Shown here: positions 15,811-23,950 of the stretch, piece by piece
Layout: every line of letters starts with the position of its first letter
How positions within the stretch are numbered: position 1 is the first letter of the stretch
Assembly (NCBI GenBank): GCA_023432465.1
Contig: JAEYUO010000076.1
Coordinates: 62,001 to 126,000 of the forward strand
Source of the DNA: Planctomycetota bacterium
GTDB lineage: Bacteria > Planctomycetota > Phycisphaerae > Phycisphaerales > UBA1924
DNA length: 64,000 bases
Direction of reading: 5' to 3'
Notes under the pieces: model-generated
The model's database searches: none
What the model was told of the DNA's origin: nothing
The model's input: the letters and a program-made list of their open reading frames with translations, nothing else
Made by a program: the position numbers and the translations under genes

Positions 15811-17976
15811 TCAACCTCCGCCGGGGTTCCCAAGTCCTCCGGCCTTCATCATCGCGGTCATCAGTTCTTTGTTCAGGTCGATCAGCATCGTGTCGGCATC
15901 GGCATACTCACCGGCGTCTAGCTTGCCGGCGACCATCGTGAACGCCGAACCCATGGCCTTCATCGGCGCCAGCATCGGGGCCATCTGCGCCAGGGCCGCC
16001 GCACCGCCCATCTCCTCAATCTGCGATGCCATGTCCACCTTCCACGACTCGCCATCCTTGACCAGGGTGAACACCTGACCAACCTCGCCATCGACTTCCG
16101 ACGGGAAGGTGATCGTCGCCTCGGTCGAGGAAACCGGCACAATGACGCCGTCATCCGCGGTCAGGTCGTCGAAATCGACCGCGCTGATCGAGAGCTGATC
16201 CATCCCCTGCTGCAATCCGGCGAGCATCGGGTTGGTCTTGATCGACTGGACCGATGACTCATCGATGAGCTGCTTGAGCGACTTGCCGTAAGCTCTCTGG
16301 CAGGAGGCCTCCAGGGCGGCCGGACCGGCGGCGACGTCCATGATCGCGTTGAATGCCGGACGAGCCGCTTCATCACGGATGAACATGAACCCGCGGACCG
16401 CAGCGAGATCGGACGACTTTGTCGCCGCGATGAACTGCGCAAAGGCCGCACGGACCTCCGCCTCCACCCCGCTCATGTCCTCCGGAGCGTCAGCGCCGTC
16501 AGCAGCCGCGACCGGTGCATCGGCATCCATCGCCGGTGGGGTCGCATCGCCCTCGGGCGCGGGCTGCTTGCCGAGAATGGCGTTCATCGAGTTCTCAAGC
16601 GCCTCCAGACGATCCCGCGTGTCGCCAGACCCGCCCGCGCTGGAATACTGCGAGAGCGCCGCCTCAAACGCTTCACGCGCGGCCTTGAGCGACGCATCGG
16701 CCGCCTCGGCGGCCGCGGCCGACTTGCTCGCCAGATCCGCCGCGCCAGGCAGAGCGGGCTTCGCCGCGGCGAGCGCCGCAAGAAGATCCGCATACGACCT
16801 CTGCCCGCGGGCCTGTGTCGCCAGGACATCCGCCAACGCGTGCTGGTAGTTGCCCGCGGCGATCGCCGCCTGTCCCTTGTTCTCGCGCGAGACCTGCCCC
16901 GCCTTGCGCGCAGCGCTCACGGCCTTCTCGTACGCACCGACCGCCGCGGCGGTCGGCTCGGTCAGGCCCTCACGCGCCGTCTCCAGGGTTCCGAGCATCT
17001 GCGTGAGCCGGGTCGCAGCGGACCTCGCCTCGTCGCGGGCTCGCTTCGCCGCCGCGCTCCGCTGATCGGCACGCTGACGCAGGTTGTCCTTGTCGGTCCG
17101 GTGCAGCTGCATCTGCGTCGTCAGTTCATCAATCGACCGCTGGAGCGTGTCGGCCTTGGGCTTCTCCAGATCGACCTGCGCCAGCAGCAGCGACGCCTGC
17201 TTCTCGATCTCGTCGGCTTCCCGCCCGATCCGGACCGCCTCGGTGATCAGCTCCAGCCGCATCGTCTCCGAGACGCTCGTCGCGCGGCCGCGGACCTCTG
17301 CCGCCTCCTCGCGCAGCGCCCGCTTGCTGGCCATCAGCTCCGCCGCTTGCTTCTCCAGTTCCGCAACCTTCGCAAGCTGCTGGTCCTTGCTCGCGCGGGC
17401 CGCATCCGCAAGCTTCTGCTTCTCGCCGATCTGCCGCTCGATCTCGGCGATGTCGTTCGACGGGTCGTAGGCCGCCAGCGCATCCGCCGCGGCGTTCTGC
17501 GCCAGCCACTGGTCCAGCGCAGCGCTGATCGGCGGAATCTGGAGCGTCGCGCCCGCCTCGAGCTGCGATGCATCCTGAGCCGCGATCTCGCCAAGCCCGC
17601 CGTATCCGCGGGCGAGCAGCAGGTTGGCAGCCGCCGCCTGGCCGGTGTTCTTGGAATCAATCGCTGCGGGGCTCGTCGGCGCGGGGACATCCGTCCTCAC
17701 CCGGTCGATGCTGACACTTCCGCCGCCCTTGCCCGTCAGGCGCCCGATCGCCCACTGGTACATCGCGCGGCGATTCTCGACACTCGGAAGCGCAGTGCTC
17801 CCTGAGGTGCTGATGGCGTTGAACCCAACACTCACGCGATCGATCTCCGCCTGCACCGGGTCGGAGCGGCCGCAGGACGAAAGCGATGCCGCCAGCGCAC
17901 ACGCGGCGAGGAGAGCAGTCAGTCGGGAAACTCGGGTCGTGGTGGTTCTTCGGCTCATGCGTTGATCCGGTGCCAT
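15811..17976 (-). CDS. Long coiled-coil lipoprotein of unknown function
   Basis: 721 residues from ATG 17976, preceded by GGGGGGAG at Shine-Dalgarno distance; ATG 17958 is the alternative. The signal LTALLAACALAASLSSC has a good lipobox (LSSC), so the protein should be anchored to a membrane by its N-terminus. Residues ~80-140 contain a charged, Ala-rich region. About residues 140-390 form a long heptad-rich coiled coil with runs like EKQAAELMASKRALREEAAEVRG and DELTTQMQLHRTDKDNLRQRA. A low-complexity Asp/Ala/Pro linker follows near 480-510. The C-terminal ~210 residues (VRAAFAQFIAATKSSDLAAVRGF ... FTLVKDGESWKVDM) resemble an NTF2-like or lumazine-type fold used as a small exported domain. 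Function unknown; probably an envelope-spanning spacer. Confidence 0.75.
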   Translation of the reverse strand: MAPDQRMSRRTTTTRVSRLTALLAACALAASLSSCGRSDPVQAEIDRVSVGFNAISTSGSTALPSVENRRAMYQWAIGRLTGKGGGSVSIDRVRTDVPAPTSPAAIDSKNTGQAAAANLLLARGYGGLGEIAAQDASQLEAGATLQIPPISAALDQWLAQNAAADALAAYDPSNDIAEIERQIGEKQKLADAARASKDQQLAKVAELEKQAAELMASKRALREEAAEVRGRATSVSETMRLELITEAVRIGREADEIEKQASLLLAQVDLEKPKADTLQRSIDELTTQMQLHRTDKDNLRQRADQRSAAAKRARDEARSAATRLTQMLGTLETAREGLTEPTAAAVGAYEKAVSAARKAGQVSRENKGQAAIAAGNYQHALADVLATQARGQRSYADLLAALAAAKPALPGAADLASKSAAAAEAADASLKAAREAFEAALSQYSSAGGSGDTRDRLEALENSMNAILGKQPAPEGDATPPAMDADAPVAAADGADAPEDMSGVEAEVRAAFAQFIAATKSSDLAAVRGFMFIRDEAARPAFNAIMDVAAGPAALEASCQRAYGKSLKQLIDESSVQSIKTNPMLAGLQQGMDQLSISAVDFDDLTADDGVIVPVSSTEATITFPSEVDGEVGQVFTLVKDGESWKVDMASQIEEMGGAAALAQMAPMLAPMKAMGSAFTMVAGKLDAGEYADADTMLIDLNKELMTAMMKAGGLGNPGGG

Positions 17977-18110
17977 GCGAAACTCCCCCCGCCACCACAT
18001 CCGGTGTATAGCCCGCCGGGCTTCGGCTCCGACTGGGCAGACACTCTATCAGGAATCCGATCCGGGTACAGGCTGCCGCCCGAACTGGGACAGGCAGTTC
18101 CGGTCCGCGT

Positions 18111-19505
18111 CTACCGCGGCGGCGGTTCCTCCATCCGCCCCCCGCCTGGCCCCGGATCAGCCGCGGGGCTTGGCGCGGGGGCCGGGGCGGCCTGGGGCTC
18201 CGGCGGCTCAAAGGGCTTGGCCGGGATGTACGGGATCTTGTAGTCCGGCCGCGGCTTGTACATCGAGCGGACCCACTCCACGGACCGCTGGAACAGCCGC
18301 TCACGCGTATCACGGAAACTCGGCTTCCAACCGTCCCGACCCGCTGACCCGACCGGGGCCACGGGATGGGGTCGGAGTGAGTCCTCTCGAGGCAAGCCAT
18401 ACTGAAACAAGGGGGATTTTTCGGGATTCTCCCAATCGATCAGGCTCTCGCCGTCCCGAGTCCGGTACTTCTGAAGGATGTAGAGATTGGTGTACACCGT
18501 CTGGTCATGGTTTGGCCTCCTCGTGGCCAGCACCAGTCGCCCGGCATCGCTCCCGCCATGGCACATGTGGGTCGCGCACGAGTTCAGCCAGGTGTTCCAC
18601 ACATCCTCCCTGAACTTCCGGATCGAGCCCGGCATATCCAGAATCTGCACGTGCGAGTACAGATCCCGCGCCTGAAGCCTGTAGATCAGGTCGAGCTGAT
18701 CGATCGGATTCTTGCGGAGCAGGGCATCGCGTCCCTCCTTGGTCACCGGGACCAGGGGATGGCCGACGTTCTCCTCCATCAGGCGGGTCATCGCATCGCG
18801 TGCGATGATCACCCGGGGACGTTCGGCCAGGTCCACCTCGTAGACCTTGATCAGGTCCACCTGCGCGGGCGTCAACAGCGGGAAATCCACGATGCGTGAC
18901 CGACGCGGAGCCACCTCGCCGCCGCCAGGAATGTCCCCCGGATTCGCCGCGGGCGGTGCTGCCTGGCCCGGACGCGCCTGGGAGCGGAGCAGAATCTGCT
19001 GCTCCAGCTCGACCTTCAGTCTGCGGCACTCGGGGTGTTCGGCGTTGATCTCCAGACCCCGGAGCACCTCCAGGAGCGCAAGCTCATATTTCCCGCGTTC
19101 GCGGAGCCACGCGGCAAGCCCGGCAATCTGTGTCGGGTCGTCGCCGACCGCGGTGCGAAGCTCTCGGTACCGTTCCATCAACGGCGGCAGAAACTCGTAC
19201 TTGGCGATGTCAGAAATCGCGAACGTGGCGTTGATCCCTGAGACCTTGACGATCACCGACTTGTCTGTCGCCTCCGCCAGAATGCCCTGAATCCGCTGGC
19301 CCGTCTTGAGCGTGACCACCACCTCGCGCTCGGCGTTCTCATCGTCCGTATCCGGCCCCGCGGCGGGCATGGTCGGCACGGGCGCCGGCGGATTCGGCGC
19401 AGGGTCATCCCACCACACCCCAGCCGCCGCGAGCGCACAGACCCCGCCAACCACCAGAATCTGGGTTACCAGGCGAGGATGGGGAAATGGGGAATCTCTG
19501 TGCAT
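18111..19505 (-). CDS. Membrane-anchored, cytochrome-like protein with a CX4CH motif
   Basis: 464 residues from ATG 19505. Residues ~13-32 form one hydrophobic helix (VTQILVVGGVCALAAAGVWW), then a Pro-rich spacer. Residues ~60-105 look like a small beta barrel (EVVVTLKTGQRIQGILAEATDKSVIVKV), similar in style to Sm/SH3-like 'use of response element' domains. Residues ~110-175 carry a short helical-repeat segment. In the C-terminal half, NSCATHMCHGG places Cys310, Cys315 and His316 in a CX4CH arrangement, a known but non-canonical covalent haem-binding form. Downstream, LVLATRRPN and SPLFQYGLPRE resemble text that follows CxxCH in planctomycete cytochrome proteins. The Pro/Ala-rich C-terminus is low complexity. 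Redox function is an inference. Confidence 0.7.
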   Translation of the reverse strand: MHRDSPFPHPRLVTQILVVGGVCALAAAGVWWDDPAPNPPAPVPTMPAAGPDTDDENAEREVVVTLKTGQRIQGILAEATDKSVIVKVSGINATFAISDIAKYEFLPPLMERYRELRTAVGDDPTQIAGLAAWLRERGKYELALLEVLRGLEINAEHPECRRLKVELEQQILLRSQARPGQAAPPAANPGDIPGGGEVAPRRSRIVDFPLLTPAQVDLIKVYEVDLAERPRVIIARDAMTRLMEENVGHPLVPVTKEGRDALLRKNPIDQLDLIYRLQARDLYSHVQILDMPGSIRKFREDVWNTWLNSCATHMCHGGSDAGRLVLATRRPNHDQTVYTNLYILQKYRTRDGESLIDWENPEKSPLFQYGLPREDSLRPHPVAPVGSAGRDGWKPSFRDTRERLFQRSVEWVRSMYKPRPDYKIPYIPAKPFEPPEPQAAPAPAPSPAADPGPGGGRMEEPPPR

Positions 19506-19677
19506 CGGGGCTGCATTCTCGGCGAACGAACGGGCATTGTCTACAGGCAGCGGGAACCTTCCCTCCCCGCACACCCTCTCTGTGCCCCTTCCCCGGTCGC
19601 CCGCAACACTCCGTTTCTCCGGTCCGATCCGCACCCAATCCCCTTCAGGTTCGATTCGGCTCCCCTTCGGGTGTGCG

Positions 19678-19706
19678 TAGACGCCGCACCCGGCCCGCCG
19701 TAGAGT
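19678..19706 (+). promoter_or_regulatory. Candidate promoter of tRNA-Leu
   Basis: TAGACG (19678-19683) and TAGAGT (19701-19706) each match 4 of 6 consensus positions and are separated by 17 nt. The predicted start is about 27 nt before the tRNA. Confidence 0.4.
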
Positions 19707-19739
19707 TGGGGCCTTCCGGAGCCCGGCGCCGGAACCACC

Positions 19740-19823
19740 GCCCAGGTGGCGAAACTGGCAGACGCACTACCTTGAGGTGGTAGCGCCCGTAAGGGTGTGG
19801 AGGTTCGAATCCTCTCCTGGGCA
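19740..19823 (+). tRNA. tRNA-Leu (anticodon GAG)
   Basis: 84 nt. The acceptor arm is GCCCAGG/CCTGGGC with discriminator A. The anticodon stem CTACC/GGTAG encloses the loop TTGAGGT, giving anticodon GAG (reads CTC and CTT). A long variable arm (CCC GTAA GGG) marks it as class II, and the T arm has GGTTCGAATCC. CCA is not encoded. It is followed 11 nt later by a strong terminator. Confidence 0.97.
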
Positions 19824-19833
19824 CTTGCAGACC

Positions 19834-19873
19834 AACGGCGGCCCCGCACTTCGCGGCCGCCGTTTGTGTTTTT
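19834..19873 (+). terminator. Rho-independent terminator after tRNA-Leu
   Basis: The stem AACGGCGGCC / GGCCGCCGTT (10 bp, 11-nt loop) is followed by TTGTGTTTTT. Confidence 0.9.
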
Positions 19874-20089
19874 GCTCGACTCCCCTTGCCCGTTCATCGG
19901 AGTTCCCCACCGCCCAGATGGGGTTGTGTTTGCACCCGAGCGGGCATTGCGGTCCACTGCCTCGTACTCACGATGCAGGGCGGAACTGGTCGAAGATGTG
20001 AAGCACGGCGGACGTTCCCCCGGGAATGGCGATTGCACGCCGTCGCGAGAGAGAGTGCGTGCAGGCTCCGAAGTCGGCACGGAGGCCCA

Positions 20090-20350
20090 ATGGACGACTA
20101 CACCGCGGCGTTGCGCATCACACGCACGGACGACTCGCCCGCGCTGTTCGCGGCGGGATCGATCGGAACACTTCAAGGCGTCAGGCAAGCCACCGTCGAC
20201 AAGCTCACCGGACAGGTGATCATCCGCTACGACCGCGCCCGCATCACCATCGGCGACCTGGTTCGGTGGATCGAGGATCAGGGATTGCAGGTCGTCAGCG
20301 TCGCCCAGCAGTGCGAGGCCGCGGCCACCGCTCAGACCGCGACCGCCTGA
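20090..20350 (+). CDS. Small HMA-fold-like protein lacking the metal-binding Cys pair
   Basis: 86 residues from ATG 20090, with GGAGG at 20081-20085. The pattern YTAALRITRTDDSPALFAAG ... TLQGVRQATVDKLTGQVIIRYDRARITIGDLVRWIEDQGLQVVSV follows the beta-alpha-beta-beta-alpha-beta order of heavy-metal-associated (CopZ-like) domains, including the G-V...A.VD...G.V.I.YD sequence. The MxCxxC metal loop is absent: the position is occupied by Asp/Ser-rich residues. It may therefore be a ligand-free structural variant or bind something else. It precedes the M1 peptidase by 43 nt, but that gene has its own -10 box. Confidence 0.7.
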   Translation: MDDYTAALRITRTDDSPALFAAGSIGTLQGVRQATVDKLTGQVIIRYDRARITIGDLVRWIEDQGLQVVSVAQQCEAAATAQTATA

Positions 20351-20381
20351 GACCAGATGCGTCCGAGCGCGCCCCGGCCGG

Positions 20382-20387
20382 TACCCT
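20382..20387 (+). promoter_or_regulatory. -10 element (TACCCT) of the M1 peptidase gene, probably leaderless
   Basis: TACCCT is 6 nt before ATG 20394 and no Shine-Dalgarno sequence lies between. Confidence 0.5.
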
Positions 20388-20393
20388 CTGGCC

Positions 20394-22421
20394 ATGAGCA
20401 CACTCCGCCAAGCGATCGGGCTGCTTTCGACCGGCCTTCTCTGCCTCCTCTGCATTGCCTGCACCGGCACCAACACCAGAACTCCTCAGGCGAGCGCGGC
20501 ACCTGCGCGCAGCGAACTCACGCGCGACTACGCCGCTCGCTTCGCGCCGCCGGCCTGGCCCGCACCAAATTCGGTTCGCACCGCGACGGGCGAGCCGGGT
20601 CCGGATTACTGGCAGCAGCGGGCCGACTACGACATCCGCGTGTCGCTGGATGAGCCCGCGCGCACAGTCACCGGCCGCGCAACGATCACGTACACCAACA
20701 ACTCACCGCACGCCCTGCCGTACCTGTGGCTGCACCTCGAGCAGAACCTCTTCCGCAATGACAGCGATGGGGCGCTGATGACCGGCCCGGGCGACCGCTT
20801 CGGAAATCGCGATGGCTTTTCTGGCGGGCTGGAAGTGCTGGGCGTGTCCGCCGCGGCGGGCGCGGACGGCATGCCCGACCCCACGCGTGCGCTCACGCTG
20901 AAGGTGTACGACACGGTCGGGCGGCTTGATCTTCCGTCGCCTGTTGCCGCGAAGGGTGGAAAGGTGGAGTTCACGATTGCGTGGAAGTTCGCGGTGCCGC
21001 CGTACGGCTCGGATCGCATGGGCATGAAAGAGGCCGCGGATGGGCCGATCTTCCAGCTTGCGCAGTGGTTCCCCGCGGTGGCCAAGTTCGACGATGTCCA
21101 CGGCTGGAACACCCTGCCCTACCTCGGCACGGGCGAGTTCTACACGGACTTTGGCGATTACACCATCGAGATCGATGTGCCCGCGACGCACCTTGTCGCG
21201 GCGACGGGCGTGCTGATGAATGAGGCCGAGGTGCTGACATCGCAGCAGCGTGAGCGGCTCGCCGCGGCGCGGAAGTCGGCCCAGACGGTGGCGATCCGAT
21301 CGCTCGATGAAGTTCGCGATGCGGCATCGCGGCCGTCTGGGAACAGCGGCCGGCTGAGCTGGCGCTTCGAAGCCCGCGATGTGCGCTCGGTCGCGTGGGC
21401 GAGTTCATCATCATTCATCTGGGATGCGTGCTTTCTGCCGGGCGCGGGCATCGGGTCTGATGGCCGGTATGGCACAGGCGAGGGCGTGCTGTGCCAGAGC
21501 TTCTACCCGCGCGAGGCAACGGCATGGACCAAGAGCACGCAGTACGTGCGGAGTTCGATCGACCACTACTCACGCACGTGGTACGCCTACCCGTATCCGA
21601 CCGCGACCAACGTCCACGGGATCGTCGGCGGCATGGAGTACCCGATGGTCTCGTTCTGCGGGGCCGCGACCAACGACCGCGGGCTGTGGGGCGTGACGAC
21701 GCACGAGTTCGGGCACAACTGGTTCCCGATGTTTGTCAACACCGATGAGCGGCGGCACGCGTGGATGGATGAAGGGTTCAACACCTTCATGAACTACTAC
21801 CACAATCTTGAGTTCTATCCCGATGAGCTTCCCCGCCGCGGCCATCCGCGCCGATGGGCCCGCGACAACCCCAAGCCGTTTACGCAGCCCGTCGATACCG
21901 CGCCGGACTTGTTGCAGCAGGGCACGCTGGGCGCGACGCAGTATGCCAAGCCGGCTGTCGGACTGGTGCTGCTGCGCGAGGGCATCCTCGGTGAAGAGCG
22001 ATTCGATGCGGCGTTCAAGGAGTACATCCGGCGCTGGGCATTCAAGTCGCCGCGGCCGTGGGACTTCGCACGGACGATGGAGAACGCGGCGGGTGCCGAC
22101 CTCGGCTGGTTCTGGCGCGGATGGTTCTACTCGCCCGCGATCATGGACCAGGCGGTGACGACGGTGATGCAGCCCGAGGGAGAGAGTCGCAACGCGCGGG
22201 TGACATTCGTGAACCGCGGCGACCTGGTCATGCCGGTGGTGTTCAAGGTGGACTACACCGATGGCACGAGCGAAGTGCGCAAGCTGCCTGTGCAGGTGTG
22301 GGCACAAGGCGATTCGTGGACGACGACGTGGGACACGAAGGGGCGGAAGATCCGGAACGTGACGCTCGACCCGGAAGAACGGTTTCCGGATGTGGAGTTG
22401 GGGAACAACGAGTGGAAGTGA
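20394..22421 (+). CDS. M1 family zinc metallopeptidase, exported
   Basis: Aminopeptidase-like enzyme of family M1. 675 residues. The N-terminus (LLSTGLLCLLCIAC) is a signal peptide with a lipobox-like CIAC, so the enzyme is probably a lipoprotein acting outside the cytoplasm. Residues ~75-290 are the N-terminal beta domain. The catalytic domain shows GGMEYPM (412-418, the GxMEN-like substrate loop with EYP replacing EN, as in a subset of bacterial M1 enzymes), HEFGH (437-441) and Glu460 in WMDEGF, giving the exact HExxH-X18-E spacing. Catalytic Tyr candidates lie downstream in the YYHNLEFYP region. The C-terminal ~70 residues form a beta-rich domain. A hairpin terminator follows. Substrate preference cannot be inferred. 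Confidence 0.93.
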   Translation: MSTLRQAIGLLSTGLLCLLCIACTGTNTRTPQASAAPARSELTRDYAARFAPPAWPAPNSVRTATGEPGPDYWQQRADYDIRVSLDEPARTVTGRATITYTNNSPHALPYLWLHLEQNLFRNDSDGALMTGPGDRFGNRDGFSGGLEVLGVSAAAGADGMPDPTRALTLKVYDTVGRLDLPSPVAAKGGKVEFTIAWKFAVPPYGSDRMGMKEAADGPIFQLAQWFPAVAKFDDVHGWNTLPYLGTGEFYTDFGDYTIEIDVPATHLVAATGVLMNEAEVLTSQQRERLAAARKSAQTVAIRSLDEVRDAASRPSGNSGRLSWRFEARDVRSVAWASSSSFIWDACFLPGAGIGSDGRYGTGEGVLCQSFYPREATAWTKSTQYVRSSIDHYSRTWYAYPYPTATNVHGIVGGMEYPMVSFCGAATNDRGLWGVTTHEFGHNWFPMFVNTDERRHAWMDEGFNTFMNYYHNLEFYPDELPRRGHPRRWARDNPKPFTQPVDTAPDLLQQGTLGATQYAKPAVGLVLLREGILGEERFDAAFKEYIRRWAFKSPRPWDFARTMENAAGADLGWFWRGWFYSPAIMDQAVTTVMQPEGESRNARVTFVNRGDLVMPVVFKVDYTDGTSEVRKLPVQVWAQGDSWTTTWDTKGRKIRNVTLDPEERFPDVELGNNEWK

Positions 22422-22439
22422 GTTTCGTTCATCACCTCA

Positions 22440-22476
22440 CACGCCCAAGCCCACGGGCGTGATTATGTTCTGTTTG
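22440..22476 (+). terminator. Terminator of the M1 peptidase gene
   Basis: The stem CACGCCC / GGGCGTG has an 8-nt loop and is followed by the T-rich ATTATGTTCTGTTTG. It begins 19 nt after the stop codon. Confidence 0.7.
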
Positions 22477-22522
22477 TTCCCTGGAACTTCTTGGTTCTCG
22501 CCCATCGGGCGCTCGGTCGTCG

Positions 22523-22542
22523 CGAGTGGCTTCCGCCACTCG
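22523..22542. other. Small perfect hairpin downstream of tacT
   Basis: CGAGTGG / CCACTCG with a 6-nt loop. It lies 63 nt beyond the tacT stop codon when read on the minus strand and could help end that transcript, but no T-run follows. Confidence 0.4.
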
Positions 22543-22604
22543 AAAGCGCTCCTCTGTGGCTTTGCGGCACCCAAGGGGCGAAGACATGGAACGCGCCATC
22601 TGCT

Positions 22605-23120
22605 TCACTGTCGCACTCGCCCGATCAACTCCCGTGCCGTCTGCATCGGGAGATACATGTGCAGGGCATCATCGGTCAGGCTCGCGAAGCCGTACTTGGA
22701 GTAGAACGCCCGGGCGGACTCATCCTTTGCATCGACCTCGATCGCGGCGGAGGCGATCGTTTCCGAGGTTTCAACCGCGACACGCATCGCGTGCATCAGG
22801 AGCAGTTCGCCGAGGCCCCTGCCGCGGAATGAGCGATCGACCGCGAGGCGACCGAGAAGCGTCGTGGGAAGGGGCATCTTCGCGGGGAAGCCGTGGCTGC
22901 CCGCGAGAACGCTGACGTTGATACGGCTGGCGGCGAGGGTGAAGTACCCGGCGATTCTTCCGTCGGGAGTCGCGAGCACAAATCCACGCGTCAGACTTTT
23001 CTTGCTGTGCTGGCCGAGCTTGGTCTTGAGATAGTCGTCCAGTTCCGCCACGCCGCAGTCGAACGCGCCGCGGTTGTGCCGGGACTTGTCAAAGGGCTCG
23101 AAGCGCAGCCCCTCATTCAC
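22605..23120 (-). CDS. tacT: GNAT acetyltransferase toxin, TacT-like
   Basis: Characterised members of this GNAT family acetylate the amino group of aminoacyl-tRNAs and block translation. 171 residues. Hallmarks: an N-terminal FDCGVAELDDYLKTKLGQHSKK (the F.CG...LD.YL.....Q..K signature of TacT toxins), GYFTLAAS, and the acetyl-CoA loop LGRLAVDRSFRGRGLGELLL (motif A, R/Q-x-x-G-x-G as RGRGLG, residues ~99-104). SARAFYSKYGF near the C-terminus carries the active-site Tyr of the family. The GTG start (23120) overlaps the antitoxin stop by 8 nt, so the pair is translationally coupled. All key residues are intact, so the toxin should be active. Confidence 0.9.
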   Translation of the reverse strand: MNEGLRFEPFDKSRHNRGAFDCGVAELDDYLKTKLGQHSKKSLTRGFVLATPDGRIAGYFTLAASRINVSVLAGSHGFPAKMPLPTTLLGRLAVDRSFRGRGLGELLLMHAMRVAVETSETIASAAIEVDAKDESARAFYSKYGFASLTDDALHMYLPMQTARELIGRVRQ

Positions 23121-23388
23121 CCGTCAACTCCCGATATCGCTTCGCGGCCTTGCGGAGCGCGGCGTTGGGGCGAGGCGGTTTGCCAAGCATGGCCATGAGC
23201 TTCGCACTGTCTCGCTCGGTCAGATCGCGGGCCTCGATGCGGCTGATCGTCTTGTCCGCAGCGAGTTCGAGCATGCCGTTGATGAAGCTGGTGACCGTCA
23301 TTCCGCGGAGGGCCGCGGCCTTCTCGATCTTGGCCTTCAGCGGCCGGGGCTGGCGGATGGTAATCTTGCTGTAGTGGATGGCGCTCAT
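23113..23388 (-). CDS. tacA: DUF1778 antitoxin, TacA-like
   Basis: 91 residues from ATG 23388. The N-terminal KITIRQPRPLKAKIEKAAALRGMTVTSFINGMLELAADKTI is a ribbon-helix-helix DNA-binding domain of the DUF1778 type. The C-terminal half (DLTERDSAKLMAMLGKPPRPNAALRKAAKRYREL) is the toxin-wrapping region, with the common ERD...L..LL.PP.PN motif that covers the acetyl-CoA pocket. It precedes and overlaps the toxin gene, the usual order, and probably represses its own promoter through the palindrome at 23406-23424. Confidence 0.9.
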   Translation of the reverse strand: MSAIHYSKITIRQPRPLKAKIEKAAALRGMTVTSFINGMLELAADKTISRIEARDLTERDSAKLMAMLGKPPRPNAALRKAAKRYRELTGE

Positions 23389-23402
23389 GGGATTCTCAAC
23401 CA

Positions 23403-23433
23403 AGTATACGGCACAATGCCGTATCAGGTTCAA
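23403..23433 (-). promoter_or_regulatory. tacAT promoter with operator palindrome in the spacer
   Basis: Read on the minus strand: TTGAAC (23433-23428) as -35, 19 nt, TATACT (23408-23403) as -10, then 14 nt to ATG 23388. The perfect 8-3-8 palindrome ATACGGCA-CAA-TGCCGTAT (23406-23424) fills the spacer and touches the -10. Binding of the RHH antitoxin there would block RNA polymerase directly. Confidence 0.75.
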
Positions 23434-23511
23434 GTCCGGGCACGAACTCAAGAAATCGCCAGGTTCTCGGGCGTGCAACCAGCCGCACAATCGCCTCCCC
23501 GACGGACTTGC

Positions 23512-23805
23512 TCAGGCTTTCGAGGTCTTCATCCGCTTCCGCGAACTGCTCGCCCCGCCGCCCAGCACTCCAAGATCCAGCAGCACCGCGACGATCACCA
23601 GCACCATGTACAGGCCATCGACGCTGCCGTTGGCGTTCTTCGCGAACGCGTACGCAAGCAGCGTGTAGGGCATGAAGAAGAAGCCCAGCACCGGCCACAG
23701 CCACTCGTTGTTGAACGCGCGGCCGATGTAGTCGGAAAAGATCGCCGTCAGCAGGATCGCCAGGCGAGGGAAGAAGAACGCGATCGCGGCGACAAAGCAG
23801 GGCAT
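23512..23805 (-). CDS. Small multi-spanning membrane protein of unknown function
   Basis: 97 residues from ATG 23805, with CTGGAG upstream as a Shine-Dalgarno. Three hydrophobic stretches are visible (FVAAIAFFFPRLAILLTAIF, WLWPVLGFFFMPYTLLAYAFA and GLYMVLVIVAVLLDLGVLGG), then a basic tail RKRMKTSKA. This resembles small uncharacterised membrane proteins common in Gram-negative genomes. It is 107 nt upstream of the tacAT promoter on the same strand and probably independent of it. Confidence 0.7.
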   Translation of the reverse strand: MPCFVAAIAFFFPRLAILLTAIFSDYIGRAFNNEWLWPVLGFFFMPYTLLAYAFAKNANGSVDGLYMVLVIVAVLLDLGVLGGGASSSRKRMKTSKA

Positions 23806-23823
23806 GGCAGGGCTCCAGAAGAG

Positions 23824-23870
23824 AGAACAGCAAGGCAGCAGATCAGCAAAGCAGCAAATGAAAGGCAGAC
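23824..23870. repeat. CAGCAAGGCAGCA / CAGCAAAGCAGCAAA intergenic tract
   Basis: Matches the minus-strand reading of the tract inside the 3' end of oppA (12581-12625) over the GAGA(G)CAGCAAAGCAGCAA core. Confidence 0.55.
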
Positions 23871-23950
23871 GCTCAACGGCCCGATGGTCACCACGCTCGC
23901 GGTCTGCCAGTGCAGTTCTTCCGATGAACACTCGCCCAGTTTCTCAATGA

